Positions 1-6,905 of a DNA stretch of 18,846 nt are shown here, piece after piece (within the stretch, counting starts at the first letter, position 1; every line of letters starts with the position of its first letter). The DNA lies in NCBI GenBank assembly GCA_017883125.1, contig JADGOD010000226.1:1-18846 (forward strand), written 5' to 3'. This stretch comes from Acidimicrobiales bacterium. Its GTDB lineage: Bacteria > Actinomycetota > Acidimicrobiia > Acidimicrobiales > RAAP-2. Made by a program: the position numbers and the translations under genes. The notes beneath the pieces are model-generated. The model saw only the letters and a list, made by a program, of their open reading frames with translations. It was not told the DNA's origin and did not search any database.

Positions 1-399
1 CAGCTCCCAGATGGCCGCCTCGTGGACGGGATCGTCGACCTTGTTCGCCACCAGAATCGCAGGGCGGCCGGTTCGCTTGATCACCCTGGCCGCGGCGAGG
101 TCGTCATCGGTTGAACCCACGGATGCGTCCACCACGAAGAGGATGAGGTCTGCCTCCGCCAGCGCCTTCTCCGCTTGGGCGGAGACCTTGTCGTCGAGGT
201 CGTCGCCCCCGGCCAGCCATCCGCCCGTGTCGACGAGCTCGAAGCCCACGCCGTTCCACTCGGCGTCGACGCTCTTGCGGTCCCTGGTGACCCCGGGGTG
301 CTCTTCGACCACCGCGATTCGTCGGCCGACGATGCGGTTCAGGAGGGAGGACTTGCCCACGTTCGGGCGCCCCGCGATGACGACGACAGGCAGGCTCAT
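1..399 (-). CDS. der: Ribosome-biogenesis GTPase Der (EngA), N-terminal part, runs off the left edge
   Basis: Der is a tandem-domain GTPase that acts in late assembly of the 50S ribosomal subunit. Only the first 133 residues, most of GTPase domain 1, lie in the window. They show the G1 loop GRPNVGKS (residues 10-17), G2 PGVTRD (35-40), G3 DTGG (57-60) and G4 NKVD (119-122), in the arrangement typical of Der. The ATG at 399 overlaps the TGA of the upstream DUF512 gene (ATGA, 396-399), and a GGAG lies 7 bases before it, so translation is probably coupled. The second GTPase domain and the KH-like domain must lie to the left, so completeness cannot be judged. The PGVTRD and DTGG motifs at domain 1 make Der far more likely than Era or another single-domain GTPase. 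Confidence 0.95.
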   Translation of the reverse strand, partial: MSLPVVVIAGRPNVGKSSLLNRIVGRRIAVVEEHPGVTRDRKSVDAEWNGVGFELVDTGGWLAGGDDLDDKVSAQAEKALAEADLILFVVDASVGSTDDDLAAARVIKRTGRPAILVANKVDDPVHEAAIWEL

Positions 400-1775
400 A
401 GGGTGACTCCCTCTAGCAGTGAACTTGCCTCGAGGAGATCTCGAAGGGCTCGTCCATTCGTGGCGATGACTTCGACCTCGACCGGAAGACCATCCAGCCC
501 AGACCCGTCGAGGAACCGGCTCTCATTCAGGCAGACATCGGGGATGACGTATCGACCCGCGCCTCCGTGCGTCGCGATGGTCCGGGAGATGTCAGCGGCC
601 GTCATGAGCCCGGTCACCCCGATGTTCCCGCCGAAGAACTTGTTCTCGACGACCAGGATCTCGATGTCGGAGCGCCCCAGGGCCTCGAGGACCTGCCCGA
701 GGACGACGGCTCCGAAGGCTCCGGAGAGGAGCACGGGCGGCTCGGCGCCACGAGGAGAGCTCAAGGCGCTTCGGGGTGCCCGGTAGCCCCACGGAGGAGC
801 CCCGTCGACCGCCTGGAAGAACCCCGTCTCTCGCGACGAGGAGATCTCGCCGTCCGAGGTGGCCTCGTGGATGAACTGAGCCGACATCCCGATCCCGTTC
901 TCGAACTGCTCAGAATCCTCGTAGTACGCCAAGGGCGGGAACGGCCGCCCGGCCATGAGGTAGTACTCGTCCGCGGCGAAGATCGTCCGTCGGCCTCGGA
1001 GTCGCAGGCCGGCATCGCTGATGGCTTCGACGAGATCGAGCGCAGCACCCGCCTCCTCCTTCGAATGGGGGCGCATGCCCGGCTCGTTGGAGTGGTCGCT
1101 GACCCCGAGGGGGACCACCCCGACGCTCGAGAGCCTCCCGAATCGGTCGAGCGTGTCGAAGAGCGAGCGCTCCAGCGCCTCGCCGTCGTTGACCCCGGGA
1201 CAGACCACGATCTGGCCGTGGACCTCGATCCCTTCCTCCAAGAGGACGTCGAGCCATCGCAGACTCGTGGCTCCACGGGGATTGCGGAGCATCGCGGAAC
1301 GCAGCGCCGGATCTGTCGTGTGGATCGAGACGTAGAGCGGGCTGAGCCTCTCGGTGATGACCCGCTCGGCGTCGAGCTCCGTGAATCTCGTCAGGGTGGT
1401 GAAGTTGCCGTACAGGAACGAGAGGCGATAGTCGTCGTCCTTCAGGTAGAGGCTGCGTCGCATCCCCTTGGGAAGTTGGTAGATGAAGCAGAACTCGCAG
1501 TGGTTGTCGCAGGTTCGGATCCGGTCGAAGACGGCTGAATCGATCCGCAGACCCAGCGGCTCACCCACGTCCTTCTTGATCTGGATACGGCGATCCAGGG
1601 GACTGCCCGACCTCCGGATCAGCAGATCCACCTCGGCGCCGTCGGCCAGCTGCTGATATTCGATGACGTCGAGAGGCTCCACGCCATTGACGGAGAGCAG
1701 CTGGTCCCCTACGCGGAGACCGCTCTGGGCGGCGGGTGAGTTCTCGGCGACCTCGCTGACGACGGGTACCGACAC
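396..1775 (-). CDS. PDZ - radical SAM - DUF512 protein
   Basis: This 459-residue protein has a PDZ-like N-terminus (about residues 5-60, with SGLRVGDQLLSVNG). A cysteine cluster CDNHCEFC follows (C89, C93, C96; spacing Cx3Cx2C), as expected for a radical-SAM 4Fe-4S site. The rest matches the DUF512 type, including FFGGNIGVTGL at 380-390. The family is widespread in bacteria and often sits beside der, but its reaction is not established to my knowledge. The likely start is the GTG at 1775: there is no Shine-Dalgarno, but a TAGACT box lies 7 bases upstream, suggesting a leaderless message. The TGA overlaps the ATG of der by four bases, so the two are probably co-translated. A link to ribosome assembly or an rRNA/tRNA modification is inference from this neighbour only. 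No predicted membrane segment is obvious. Confidence 0.88.
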   Translation of the reverse strand: MSVPVVSEVAENSPAAQSGLRVGDQLLSVNGVEPLDVIEYQQLADGAEVDLLIRRSGSPLDRRIQIKKDVGEPLGLRIDSAVFDRIRTCDNHCEFCFIYQLPKGMRRSLYLKDDDYRLSFLYGNFTTLTRFTELDAERVITERLSPLYVSIHTTDPALRSAMLRNPRGATSLRWLDVLLEEGIEVHGQIVVCPGVNDGEALERSLFDTLDRFGRLSSVGVVPLGVSDHSNEPGMRPHSKEEAGAALDLVEAISDAGLRLRGRRTIFAADEYYLMAGRPFPPLAYYEDSEQFENGIGMSAQFIHEATSDGEISSSRETGFFQAVDGAPPWGYRAPRSALSSPRGAEPPVLLSGAFGAVVLGQVLEALGRSDIEILVVENKFFGGNIGVTGLMTAADISRTIATHGGAGRYVIPDVCLNESRFLDGSGLDGLPVEVEVIATNGRALRDLLEASSLLEGVTL

Positions 1776-1782
1776 GGCAGAG

Positions 1783-1788
1783 AGTCTA
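1783..1788 (-). promoter_or_regulatory. Candidate -10 box for the DUF512-der operon
   Basis: TAGACT reads on the minus strand and ends 7 bases before the GTG start at 1775. This is the spacing expected if transcription begins at the start codon (leaderless mRNA). No Shine-Dalgarno precedes the GTG. I see no TTGACA-like -35 at 16-18 bases. Confidence 0.45.
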
Positions 1789-1821
1789 GGTGCTCGAGGA
1801 TCACCTTCCTCCGTCGGCGGG

Positions 1822-1827
1822 TAGCCT
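1822..1827 (+). promoter_or_regulatory. Candidate -10 box for ispH
   Basis: TAGCCT ends 7 bases before the GTG at 1835, the start predicted for ispH from the protein family. The layout mirrors the box for the divergent DUF512 gene on the other strand, so the 59-base gap 1776-1834 may hold two back-to-back leaderless promoters. A purine-rich CAGAGG lies just before the GTG, so a weak ribosome site cannot be excluded. Confidence 0.4.
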
Positions 1828-1834
1828 CAGAGGC

Positions 1835-2869
1835 GTGGCAGTCGAAGAGGTCCTCTTGGCCCAACCCCGTGGATTCTGCGCCGGGGTGGAGAAGGCGATC
1901 AAGGCGCTGGCCTGGATGGTCAAGGTCTTCCCGCCTCCGGTGTACTGCTACCACGAGATCGTCCACAACCAGTTCGTGGTGAGCGAGTTCATCACGCAGG
2001 GGGTCATCTTCGTCGATGACGTCGATTCCGTCCCCGCAGGAGCGCCGCTCATGCTTAGCGCCCATGGCTCAGCGCCCGAAGTCGTCGAGGCGGCACGGGA
2101 GAACGGCAGGGTCGTCATCGACGCCGTCTGCCCCCTCGTGACCAAGGTGCACCACGAGCTGAAGGTCCGAGCGTCGAAGGGCTACGAGATCCTCTATGTC
2201 GGTCACGCCATGCACGAAGAATCGGTGGGCACCATGGCGGTCGCCCCCGAACGGGTGCACCTCGTCGAGGACGAGGCGGACCTCGAGCGGGCCACGGCGA
2301 CGATTCCGAGCGGAACCCCCGTGGCCCTGCTCGCCCAGACGACCTTGAGCCACGACGAGTGGCGCCACCTCGTCGACAAGGCCACGGAGAGCTTCCCCGA
2401 CCTGTGGATGCCCGGACGTAGCGATCTCTGCTTCGCCACGACGAACCGCCAGGCAGCCCTGCGCGAGATCGCAGGGCGAGCCGACGCCGTGGTCGTGATC
2501 GGGTCGGCGAACTCGTCGAACACCGTGGCGCTGACGAAGGTCGCCGCCGCGTCGGGGTGCCCCCGGGTCTTGCTCGTGAATGCCGCCGGAGAGCTCCCCG
2601 ATGATCTCTCTGGGGTCGTCGGGGTGACGGCCGGGGCATCGGCCCCTGAGCGCTTGGTCGCCGAGGTGATCGATCGGCTGAACCCCGCCAAGGGGGTCAC
2701 GACGGTGGTCACGGTCGAAGAGGACGAGTACTTCCCCCCGCCTCCCGAGCTGCGGGATCTGCTGCGGCAGCTCGATGACGGGCGGGCGGCCGGGATCCAA
2801 GAGGCGCTGCGCCAGGACCGGACCACCTCGGCAGCCGAGGTCCTCGATGAGCTCGCCCATCGGGCATAG
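1835..2869 (+). CDS. ispH: 4-hydroxy-3-methylbut-2-enyl diphosphate reductase
   Basis: IspH (LytB) is the last enzyme of the MEP isoprenoid pathway, reducing HMBPP to IPP and DMAPP with a 4Fe-4S cluster. From the GTG at 1835 the protein has 344 residues. The three cluster cysteines are at about C15 (PRGFCAGV), C99 (DAVCPLVTK) and C199 (SDLCFATTN). Substrate-binding histidines are seen in YHEIVHN (about H44), SAHGSAP (H77) and MHEESVGT (H127, with E129). QTTLS, GSANSSNT and AGASAPE supply the usual Thr, Ser and Asn contacts. An upstream GTG at 1790 in the same frame would add 15 unconserved residues. I prefer 1835 because family members begin just before VLLAQPRGFCAGV and a TAGCCT box sits 7 bases before it. 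It is the first of three plus-strand genes and ends in TAG. Confidence 0.96.
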   Translation: MAVEEVLLAQPRGFCAGVEKAIKALAWMVKVFPPPVYCYHEIVHNQFVVSEFITQGVIFVDDVDSVPAGAPLMLSAHGSAPEVVEAARENGRVVIDAVCPLVTKVHHELKVRASKGYEILYVGHAMHEESVGTMAVAPERVHLVEDEADLERATATIPSGTPVALLAQTTLSHDEWRHLVDKATESFPDLWMPGRSDLCFATTNRQAALREIAGRADAVVVIGSANSSNTVALTKVAAASGCPRVLLVNAAGELPDDLSGVVGVTAGASAPERLVAEVIDRLNPAKGVTTVVTVEEDEYFPPPPELRDLLRQLDDGRAAGIQEALRQDRTTSAAEVLDELAHRA

Positions 2870-2906
2870 GCCACACGTTGACCACCTGCGATGCGAGACT
2901 GGAGAG

Positions 2907-3251
2907 ATGTCAGTGACGCCGGGGCACGATGAGGCCACGTTCACCCGCATGGATGAGTCCACTCGAGAGGAGTGGATGGCGATCGCCACCGAGACGGTGA
3001 ACAACCAGCCCCGGGTGGCTGACGCGGTTCTCGCCATGCTCGCCTCTCTCGAGGCGATCACCGACGGTTTCGCTGTCGATCAACTGACCCACTGCCTTCA
3101 GACGGCAGCTCGGGCTGAAGCCGCCGGAGCAGACGAAGAGGTGGTGGTCGCCTCCCTCCTCCACGACGTGGGCAAGGCGATCTCGGTGGCCAACCACCCT
3201 CGGATCTCAGCGGAGATCCTGAAGCCGTATGTTCGCAGCGAGGTCTACTAG
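2907..3251 (+). CDS. HD-domain metal-dependent hydrolase/oxygenase, N-terminal part ending at an in-frame TAG
   Basis: This reads as the first 114 residues of an HD-domain protein, starting at the ATG at 2907 with GGAG two bases upstream (tight spacing; an ATG at 2949 is an alternative). Metal-binding signatures are THCLQTA (H62), LLHDVGK (H86, D87) and NHP (H97). The reading frame stops at TAG (3249-3251) after KPYVRSEVY and resumes at once with ATG in the same frame, continuing the family sequence for 74 more residues to 3476. The overall pattern resembles the roughly 190-residue HD proteins related to PhnZ/TmpB, whose members include phosphohydrolases and di-iron oxygenases; the substrate here is unknown. 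By family memory the residue at the stop is tryptophan, so TGG to TAG is the simplest explanation. On its own this part lacks the later metal ligands and is probably not active. It lies 37 bases after ispH. Confidence 0.75.
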   Translation: MSVTPGHDEATFTRMDESTREEWMAIATETVNNQPRVADAVLAMLASLEAITDGFAVDQLTHCLQTAARAEAAGADEEVVVASLLHDVGKAISVANHPRISAEILKPYVRSEVY

Positions 3252-3476
3252 ATGATCGCCGCCCACCAAGATTTCCAGGGACAGCACTACTACGAGTATC
3301 TTGGCCTCGACCCGTCGGCGCGGGAGAAGTACCAGGGAGCAGAGTGGTACGCCCTCGCCGAGCAGTTTGCCGACGAGTGGGACCAGACCAGCTTTGACCC
3401 AGACGGCCCGAAGCCGCCGCTTGATCACTTTGAACCCATGGTGCGAAGGGTCTTCGCCCATCCCCACCAGATCTGA
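3252..3476 (+). pseudogene. C-terminal part of the HD-domain protein, separated by the TAG at 3249-3251
   Basis: These 74 codons are in exactly the same frame as the upstream part and begin directly after the TAG. They hold HQDFQGQHYY near the start, FADEWDQTSFD in the middle and FEPMVRRVFAHP at the end, all features I associate with the C-terminal half of the same HD family, including the last His and Asp metal ligands. The restored protein would be 189 residues, a normal family length. The ATG following the stop could in principle allow reinitiation and a two-chain product. However, a Met at that place is probably ancestral (YWM-type sequence), so it is weak evidence for a designed restart. 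No frameshift and no loss of conserved residues is seen, which implies a very recent mutation, a strain polymorphism or a sequence error. It ends in TGA, 8 bases before the glycosyltransferase. Confidence 0.7.
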
Positions 3477-3484
3477 GAAGGACC

Positions 3485-4285
3485 ATGAACTCGTCGAACA
3501 GCTTGGAAGCCCGAGACCTGGCGGCCCTGCGGCAGTCCGTCATCGAGCAGGCTCGCCTCGACTTCGACAACCGGTACCCCCACCTCGAGTTCCCCCCGGC
3601 CGTCGCCCTGATCTGCGCATACGAGGAAGAGGGAGCCATCGGTGATGTCCTTGCCAAGATGCCGTCTGAGGCGTGTGGGCTCCCGCTGATGACCCTGGTG
3701 GTGGTGGACGGTGGCGAAGACCGCACCGCGGAGATCTCCGAGTCATCAGGCGCCACCACGTTCGTGTTCCCCAGGAACCTGGGCCACGGTGTCGCTCTCC
3801 AGGTCGGCTACCGGCTCTGCGTCGAGCAGGGCGCGTCCTATGTCGTCACCCTCGATGCCGATGGCCAGAACGACCCGGCCGAGCTTCCGAGCATGCTCCA
3901 GCCGCTGGTCGATGACGAGGCGGACTTCGTGGTGGCATCACGTCGCCTCGGCGTGGACACGACGACGGACCGCTTCCGCAAGGTGGGCGTGGTGGTCTTC
4001 TCTTCGATCATGAACCGGATGACCGGTGCGCACCTCACCGACACCTCGAACGGCTACCGAGCCCTACGCGTCTCGATGCTGGCCGATGTCGTCGATCGCC
4101 TCCGCCAGGAGCAGTACCAGACCGCTGAGCTCCTGATCACCTGCCTCAAGCGAGGGTGGCGAGTCACCGAGCGGCCGACGATGTGGCTGCCCCGGCAAGC
4201 CGGGACGACGAAGAAGGGCAAGAACTGGCTCTTCGGGTTCCGCTACGCCCGGGTCGTCCTCTCGACGTGGTGGCGCGAGCGCTAG
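3485..4285 (+). CDS. Family 2 glycosyltransferase (DPM1-like, GT-A fold)
   Basis: This 266-residue protein has the nucleotide-sugar binding start ALICAYEEEGAI (about 41-52), VVVDGGEDRT (72-81) and the metal-binding LDADGQ (123-128). DTSNGYRALR (186-195) with TAELLI (213-218) resembles the acceptor and catalytic loops of dolichyl- or polyprenyl-phosphate mannose synthase-like enzymes. There is no obvious membrane segment, so it is likely cytosolic or membrane-associated. The donor and acceptor cannot be read from the sequence; a polyprenyl-phosphate sugar or cell-envelope glycan is a guess that fits the nearby ispH. The ATG at 3485 has AGAAGGA a few bases upstream and follows the HD gene by 8 bases, so it is probably in the ispH operon. 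Its TAG shares the palindrome CTAG with the stop of the convergent plsC. Confidence 0.88.
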   Translation: MNSSNSLEARDLAALRQSVIEQARLDFDNRYPHLEFPPAVALICAYEEEGAIGDVLAKMPSEACGLPLMTLVVVDGGEDRTAEISESSGATTFVFPRNLGHGVALQVGYRLCVEQGASYVVTLDADGQNDPAELPSMLQPLVDDEADFVVASRRLGVDTTTDRFRKVGVVVFSSIMNRMTGAHLTDTSNGYRALRVSMLADVVDRLRQEQYQTAELLITCLKRGWRVTERPTMWLPRQAGTTKKGKNWLFGFRYARVVLSTWWRER

Positions 4286-4980
4286 ATACTGGCCCGGTCG
4301 TAGGCATCCTGGATGCCCGCCCGGACCTCATCGCTGTGCCGGTGGACCGCTGAGCGCGGCACCCGACCGTTCTCGCTCTTCGCCGGTGGCTCGATGACAG
4401 GACCGAGGTAGAGACGGATCTTCACCGGTCGCGGGAACCTCGATCCCTTCGGCATCGCTCGGGCCGAGCCCCCGATCCCAACGGGGATGATGACCGCTCC
4501 TGTGCGGGCACTCAAGAACGCCGCCCCTTCCAGGATCTGCCCGACGTGCGGGCCCTCCTGACGGGTTCCCTCCGGGAACAGAACAAGGGTTTCACCGGCC
4601 GCGAGGACGGACTCGGCGTGCTTGAGCGCGGAGCGATCCGCAGACTCCCGATGGACCGGGAAGGCACCCATCTTCATCACGAACCTCGCCAGAAGCCGGG
4701 ATCGCCACAGCGTGTCCTTGGCCATGAAGAAGAGCTTCCGGTCGGACAAGAAGATCGAGAAGCCGAAGTCGAGGTTGGATCGGTGGACCGGGGCGATCAG
4801 GACAGGGCCCTCGGCCGGGATGCGCCCGGGACCCTCGACGACCGGACGGAACCAGATTCGCATCAGGACCCAGATCACCCGCCGCACCAACCGGTAGCCG
4901 AGGCTCAAGCGCGGGTCGAGCACGAAGGGCGCTCCCCTGCCGGGAGCATCGACAGACGCCGTCTCCGTCTCGTCGCTCAC
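4282..4980 (-). CDS. plsC: 1-acyl-sn-glycerol-3-phosphate acyltransferase family protein
   Basis: PlsC-type enzymes add the second acyl chain to lysophosphatidate at the membrane. The 232-residue protein shows the acyltransferase motifs in order: PVHRSNLD (catalytic H66 and D71, Hx4D), GAFPVHR (105-111), FPEGTR (135-140) and a hydrophobic block VIIPVGI. The residue before the catalytic His is Val rather than the commoner Asn of NHx4D. A hydrophobic stretch around 31-44 (LVRRVIWVLMRIWF) may anchor it to the membrane. The GTG at 4980 overlaps the TGA of cmk (GTGA, 4977-4980), indicating coupling as the last gene of the scpA-to-plsC operon. The TAG overlaps the stop of the convergent glycosyltransferase. 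Acyl-chain preference, and whether it uses acyl-ACP or acyl-CoA, cannot be read. Confidence 0.9.
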   Translation of the reverse strand: MSDETETASVDAPGRGAPFVLDPRLSLGYRLVRRVIWVLMRIWFRPVVEGPGRIPAEGPVLIAPVHRSNLDFGFSIFLSDRKLFFMAKDTLWRSRLLARFVMKMGAFPVHRESADRSALKHAESVLAAGETLVLFPEGTRQEGPHVGQILEGAAFLSARTGAVIIPVGIGGSARAMPKGSRFPRPVKIRLYLGPVIEPPAKSENGRVPRSAVHRHSDEVRAGIQDAYDRASI

Positions 4981-5615
4981 CGGTTACCTCCCAAGGCCTC
5001 GACGTCATGGACCCGTTGGATCACCATCGCCACGAGATCTTCGATGCTGAGCGAGGTGGTGTCGATCTCAAAGGCGTCAGAGGCCATCGAGAGCGGAGAT
5101 GCCGATCGGGTCGAATCCAAGAGATCGCGCCGCTCGATGCTGGCCAGGCCCTCCTCCGAGCGACGCTTCGCCCTCTCGCCGGCGCTCGCTGTGAGGAAGA
5201 GCTTCACCGTGGCATCGGGGAAGACCACGGTTCCGATGTCCCGACCCTCGACCACCGCTCCGCCATGTGCTGTCACCCAAGAGCGTTGCCATGTCACGAG
5301 GGTCGCCCGGACCCTCTCATTGGCGGCCACCAAGGAGACCGCATGGTTGACGTCCTCAGAGCGGATCTCCTCGGTGACATCGATCCCGTTGATGACCACC
5401 GCTCCATCGATCGACAGCTCGGCGACGTCGGCGATCGACGCCACCGCCGGAGCATCCGAGAGATCGACGTGGGCCCGCAGCGCAGCAGCCGCCACGGCTC
5501 GATAGGTCGCACCGGTGTCCAGGGTAGCCAGGCCGAGCTCGGCGCCCAGGGCCCGCGCCAGCGTTGACTTCCCCGAGCCGGCTGGACCGTCGATGGCGAT
5601 CACCCGAGGCGTCAT
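4977..5615 (-). CDS. cmk: Cytidylate kinase
   Basis: Cmk phosphorylates CMP and dCMP with ATP. From the ATG at 5615 the protein has 212 residues, near the usual 215-225. It shows the P-loop GPAGSGKS (10-17), DTGATYRA (33-40), EGRDIGTVVFPDA (123-135) and the nucleotide-binding tail DSTRSASPL (167-175) with DAFEIDTT. The frame stays open upstream to 5933, but that part overlaps aroA and is not conserved. The ATG overlaps the aroA stop by one base (TGATG), and the first residues MTPRVIAIDGP fit the family start exactly. The stop overlaps plsC. The aroA-cmk-plsC order suggests translational coupling through all three genes. Confidence 0.96.
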   Translation of the reverse strand: MTPRVIAIDGPAGSGKSTLARALGAELGLATLDTGATYRAVAAAALRAHVDLSDAPAVASIADVAELSIDGAVVINGIDVTEEIRSEDVNHAVSLVAANERVRATLVTWQRSWVTAHGGAVVEGRDIGTVVFPDATVKLFLTASAGERAKRRSEEGLASIERRDLLDSTRSASPLSMASDAFEIDTTSLSIEDLVAMVIQRVHDVEALGGNR

Positions 5616-6904
5616 CACCGCAGGCCCTCGAGATCCTCGAGGAACGCCGGGTAGCTCGTCGCCACGGCATCGAACCCGGTGATGGCCGCCCCCTGGCCGA
5701 CGGCACCGGCGATCGCCGCCGCCATGGCGATCCTGTGATCTCCGACAGAGTCGACCTCGAGAGGGCTGAACCTCGACGCGCTCCCCAGACCCTCGACGCA
5801 GAGGGTGTCCCCTTCGGCCCAGGCCTTCGCACCGAGGGCGCAAGCGAGCGAGAGCGAGGTCTCGAACCGGTCGGACTCCTTGATCCGGAGCTCGCCAACA
5901 TCGACGAACCGCGAGATCCCCGAAGCGGCGCATGCCGCCACCACCAAGATCGGCACCTCGTCGAGGGAGGGGATCTCGGCGGAATCGACGTCTGTCCCCC
6001 GCAGCGAGCTGCTCGTCGCCGTGACCGAGAGAGTTCCGTCGTCCTGCTCGGAGGTCTCAAGCACCGCCCCCATCCTCTGGAGGACTCCGAGGAAGCCGGT
6101 TCGGGTCGCACCTCGATAGAGCCCGGTGCAGGAGACCTCGCCCGAGCTGGCGAGGACGCCAGCGATGACGAAGAACGCTGCCTGGGAGGGGTCAGCGGGA
6201 ACCACCCAATCCCTGGCGCTGACGGTGGACGGCTCAAGGACGATGGTTGATCCCTCTGGTCCCGACGTGACGCGGAGCGGAACGCCGGCGTCGAGGAGCA
6301 TCTCCTCGGTGTGCGGCCGGGTCGGGATGGGCTCGCGGACGATCGTCGGCTCGTTCGCCCACAGTCCGGCGAGGAGGACCGCTGACTTCACCTGGGCGCT
6401 TGGGACCGGCACGAGGTAGTCGATGCCTCGCAACGGTCCCCCGCTCACGGTCACCGGAGCGGTGCAGGAGGCCCCCTGCCCCTCAATATGGGCCCCCATG
6501 AGGCGGAGCGGCTGGGCCACGCGATCCATCGGTCGTCGAGAGAGCGAGTGGTCCCCGACGAGACGGCTGACGCCATCCAGACCGCTGATGAGCCCCATGA
6601 CCAATCGCATGGTGGTCCCTGAGTTACCGCACTCGAGATCCTCATCGGCCACAGAGAGTCGATCCCGGCCTCCGAGCACATGGACGCATCCGTCCCCGGT
6701 CGATGAGACCTGCGCTCCGAGCTGGGAGATGATCCTCTGGGTACGACCCACATCGTGACCGTGCGAGAGCCCGCTGATGCTCGAGGTGCCCTCACCGAGA
6801 GCACTCAGCAGCAGCGCTCGGTGCGAGATGGACTTGTCCCCGGGTGCACGGATGACGCCAGAGAGCCCTCTCCGTGCCTCGACGCGAACGAGGGTCCCGG
6901 TCAC
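5615..6904 (-). CDS. aroA: 3-phosphoshikimate 1-carboxyvinyltransferase (EPSP synthase)
   Basis: AroA joins shikimate-3-phosphate and PEP to make EPSP, the precursor of chorismate. The 429 residues form the usual two-domain inside-out barrel length. Recognisable pieces are PGDKSISHRALLL (K24 region), CGNSGTTMRLVMG (92-104), SRRPMDR (122-128), SAQVKSAVLLAG (169-180), RPHTEEML, DEVPILVVAAC (315-325), RIKESDR (340-346) and GDHRIAMA (388-395). PGDKSIS, SAQxK and RxHxE are motifs associated with class II enzymes, but the NPTR motif reads GATR, so the class is uncertain and glyphosate tolerance should not be inferred. The GTG at 6904 lies one base after the tyrA stop, and the aroA stop overlaps the cmk start. 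It works with the adjacent aroH and tyrA on the route to tyrosine. Confidence 0.96.
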   Translation of the reverse strand: MTGTLVRVEARRGLSGVIRAPGDKSISHRALLLSALGEGTSSISGLSHGHDVGRTQRIISQLGAQVSSTGDGCVHVLGGRDRLSVADEDLECGNSGTTMRLVMGLISGLDGVSRLVGDHSLSRRPMDRVAQPLRLMGAHIEGQGASCTAPVTVSGGPLRGIDYLVPVPSAQVKSAVLLAGLWANEPTIVREPIPTRPHTEEMLLDAGVPLRVTSGPEGSTIVLEPSTVSARDWVVPADPSQAAFFVIAGVLASSGEVSCTGLYRGATRTGFLGVLQRMGAVLETSEQDDGTLSVTATSSSLRGTDVDSAEIPSLDEVPILVVAACAASGISRFVDVGELRIKESDRFETSLSLACALGAKAWAEGDTLCVEGLGSASRFSPLEVDSVGDHRIAMAAAIAGAVGQGAAITGFDAVATSYPAFLEDLEGLR

Positions 6905-6905
6905 C

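Noticed and set aside
567..1538. A 323-codon plus-strand open frame opposite the DUF512 gene
   Set aside because: The minus strand holds the Cx3Cx2C and DUF512 motifs; the plus-strand translation is Glu/Asp/Arg-rich without a domain.
2069..3061. A 330-codon minus-strand open frame over ispH and the HD gene
   Set aside because: It is antisense to ispH with all its catalytic residues, and no family features are seen.
3249..3251. TAG as pyrrolysine or another programmed recoding
   Set aside because: Eight nearby genes use TAG as a normal stop, no pyl genes are visible, and the remembered family residue is Trp, which is one base away. Nonsense mutation or sequence error is simpler, though readthrough is not formally excluded.
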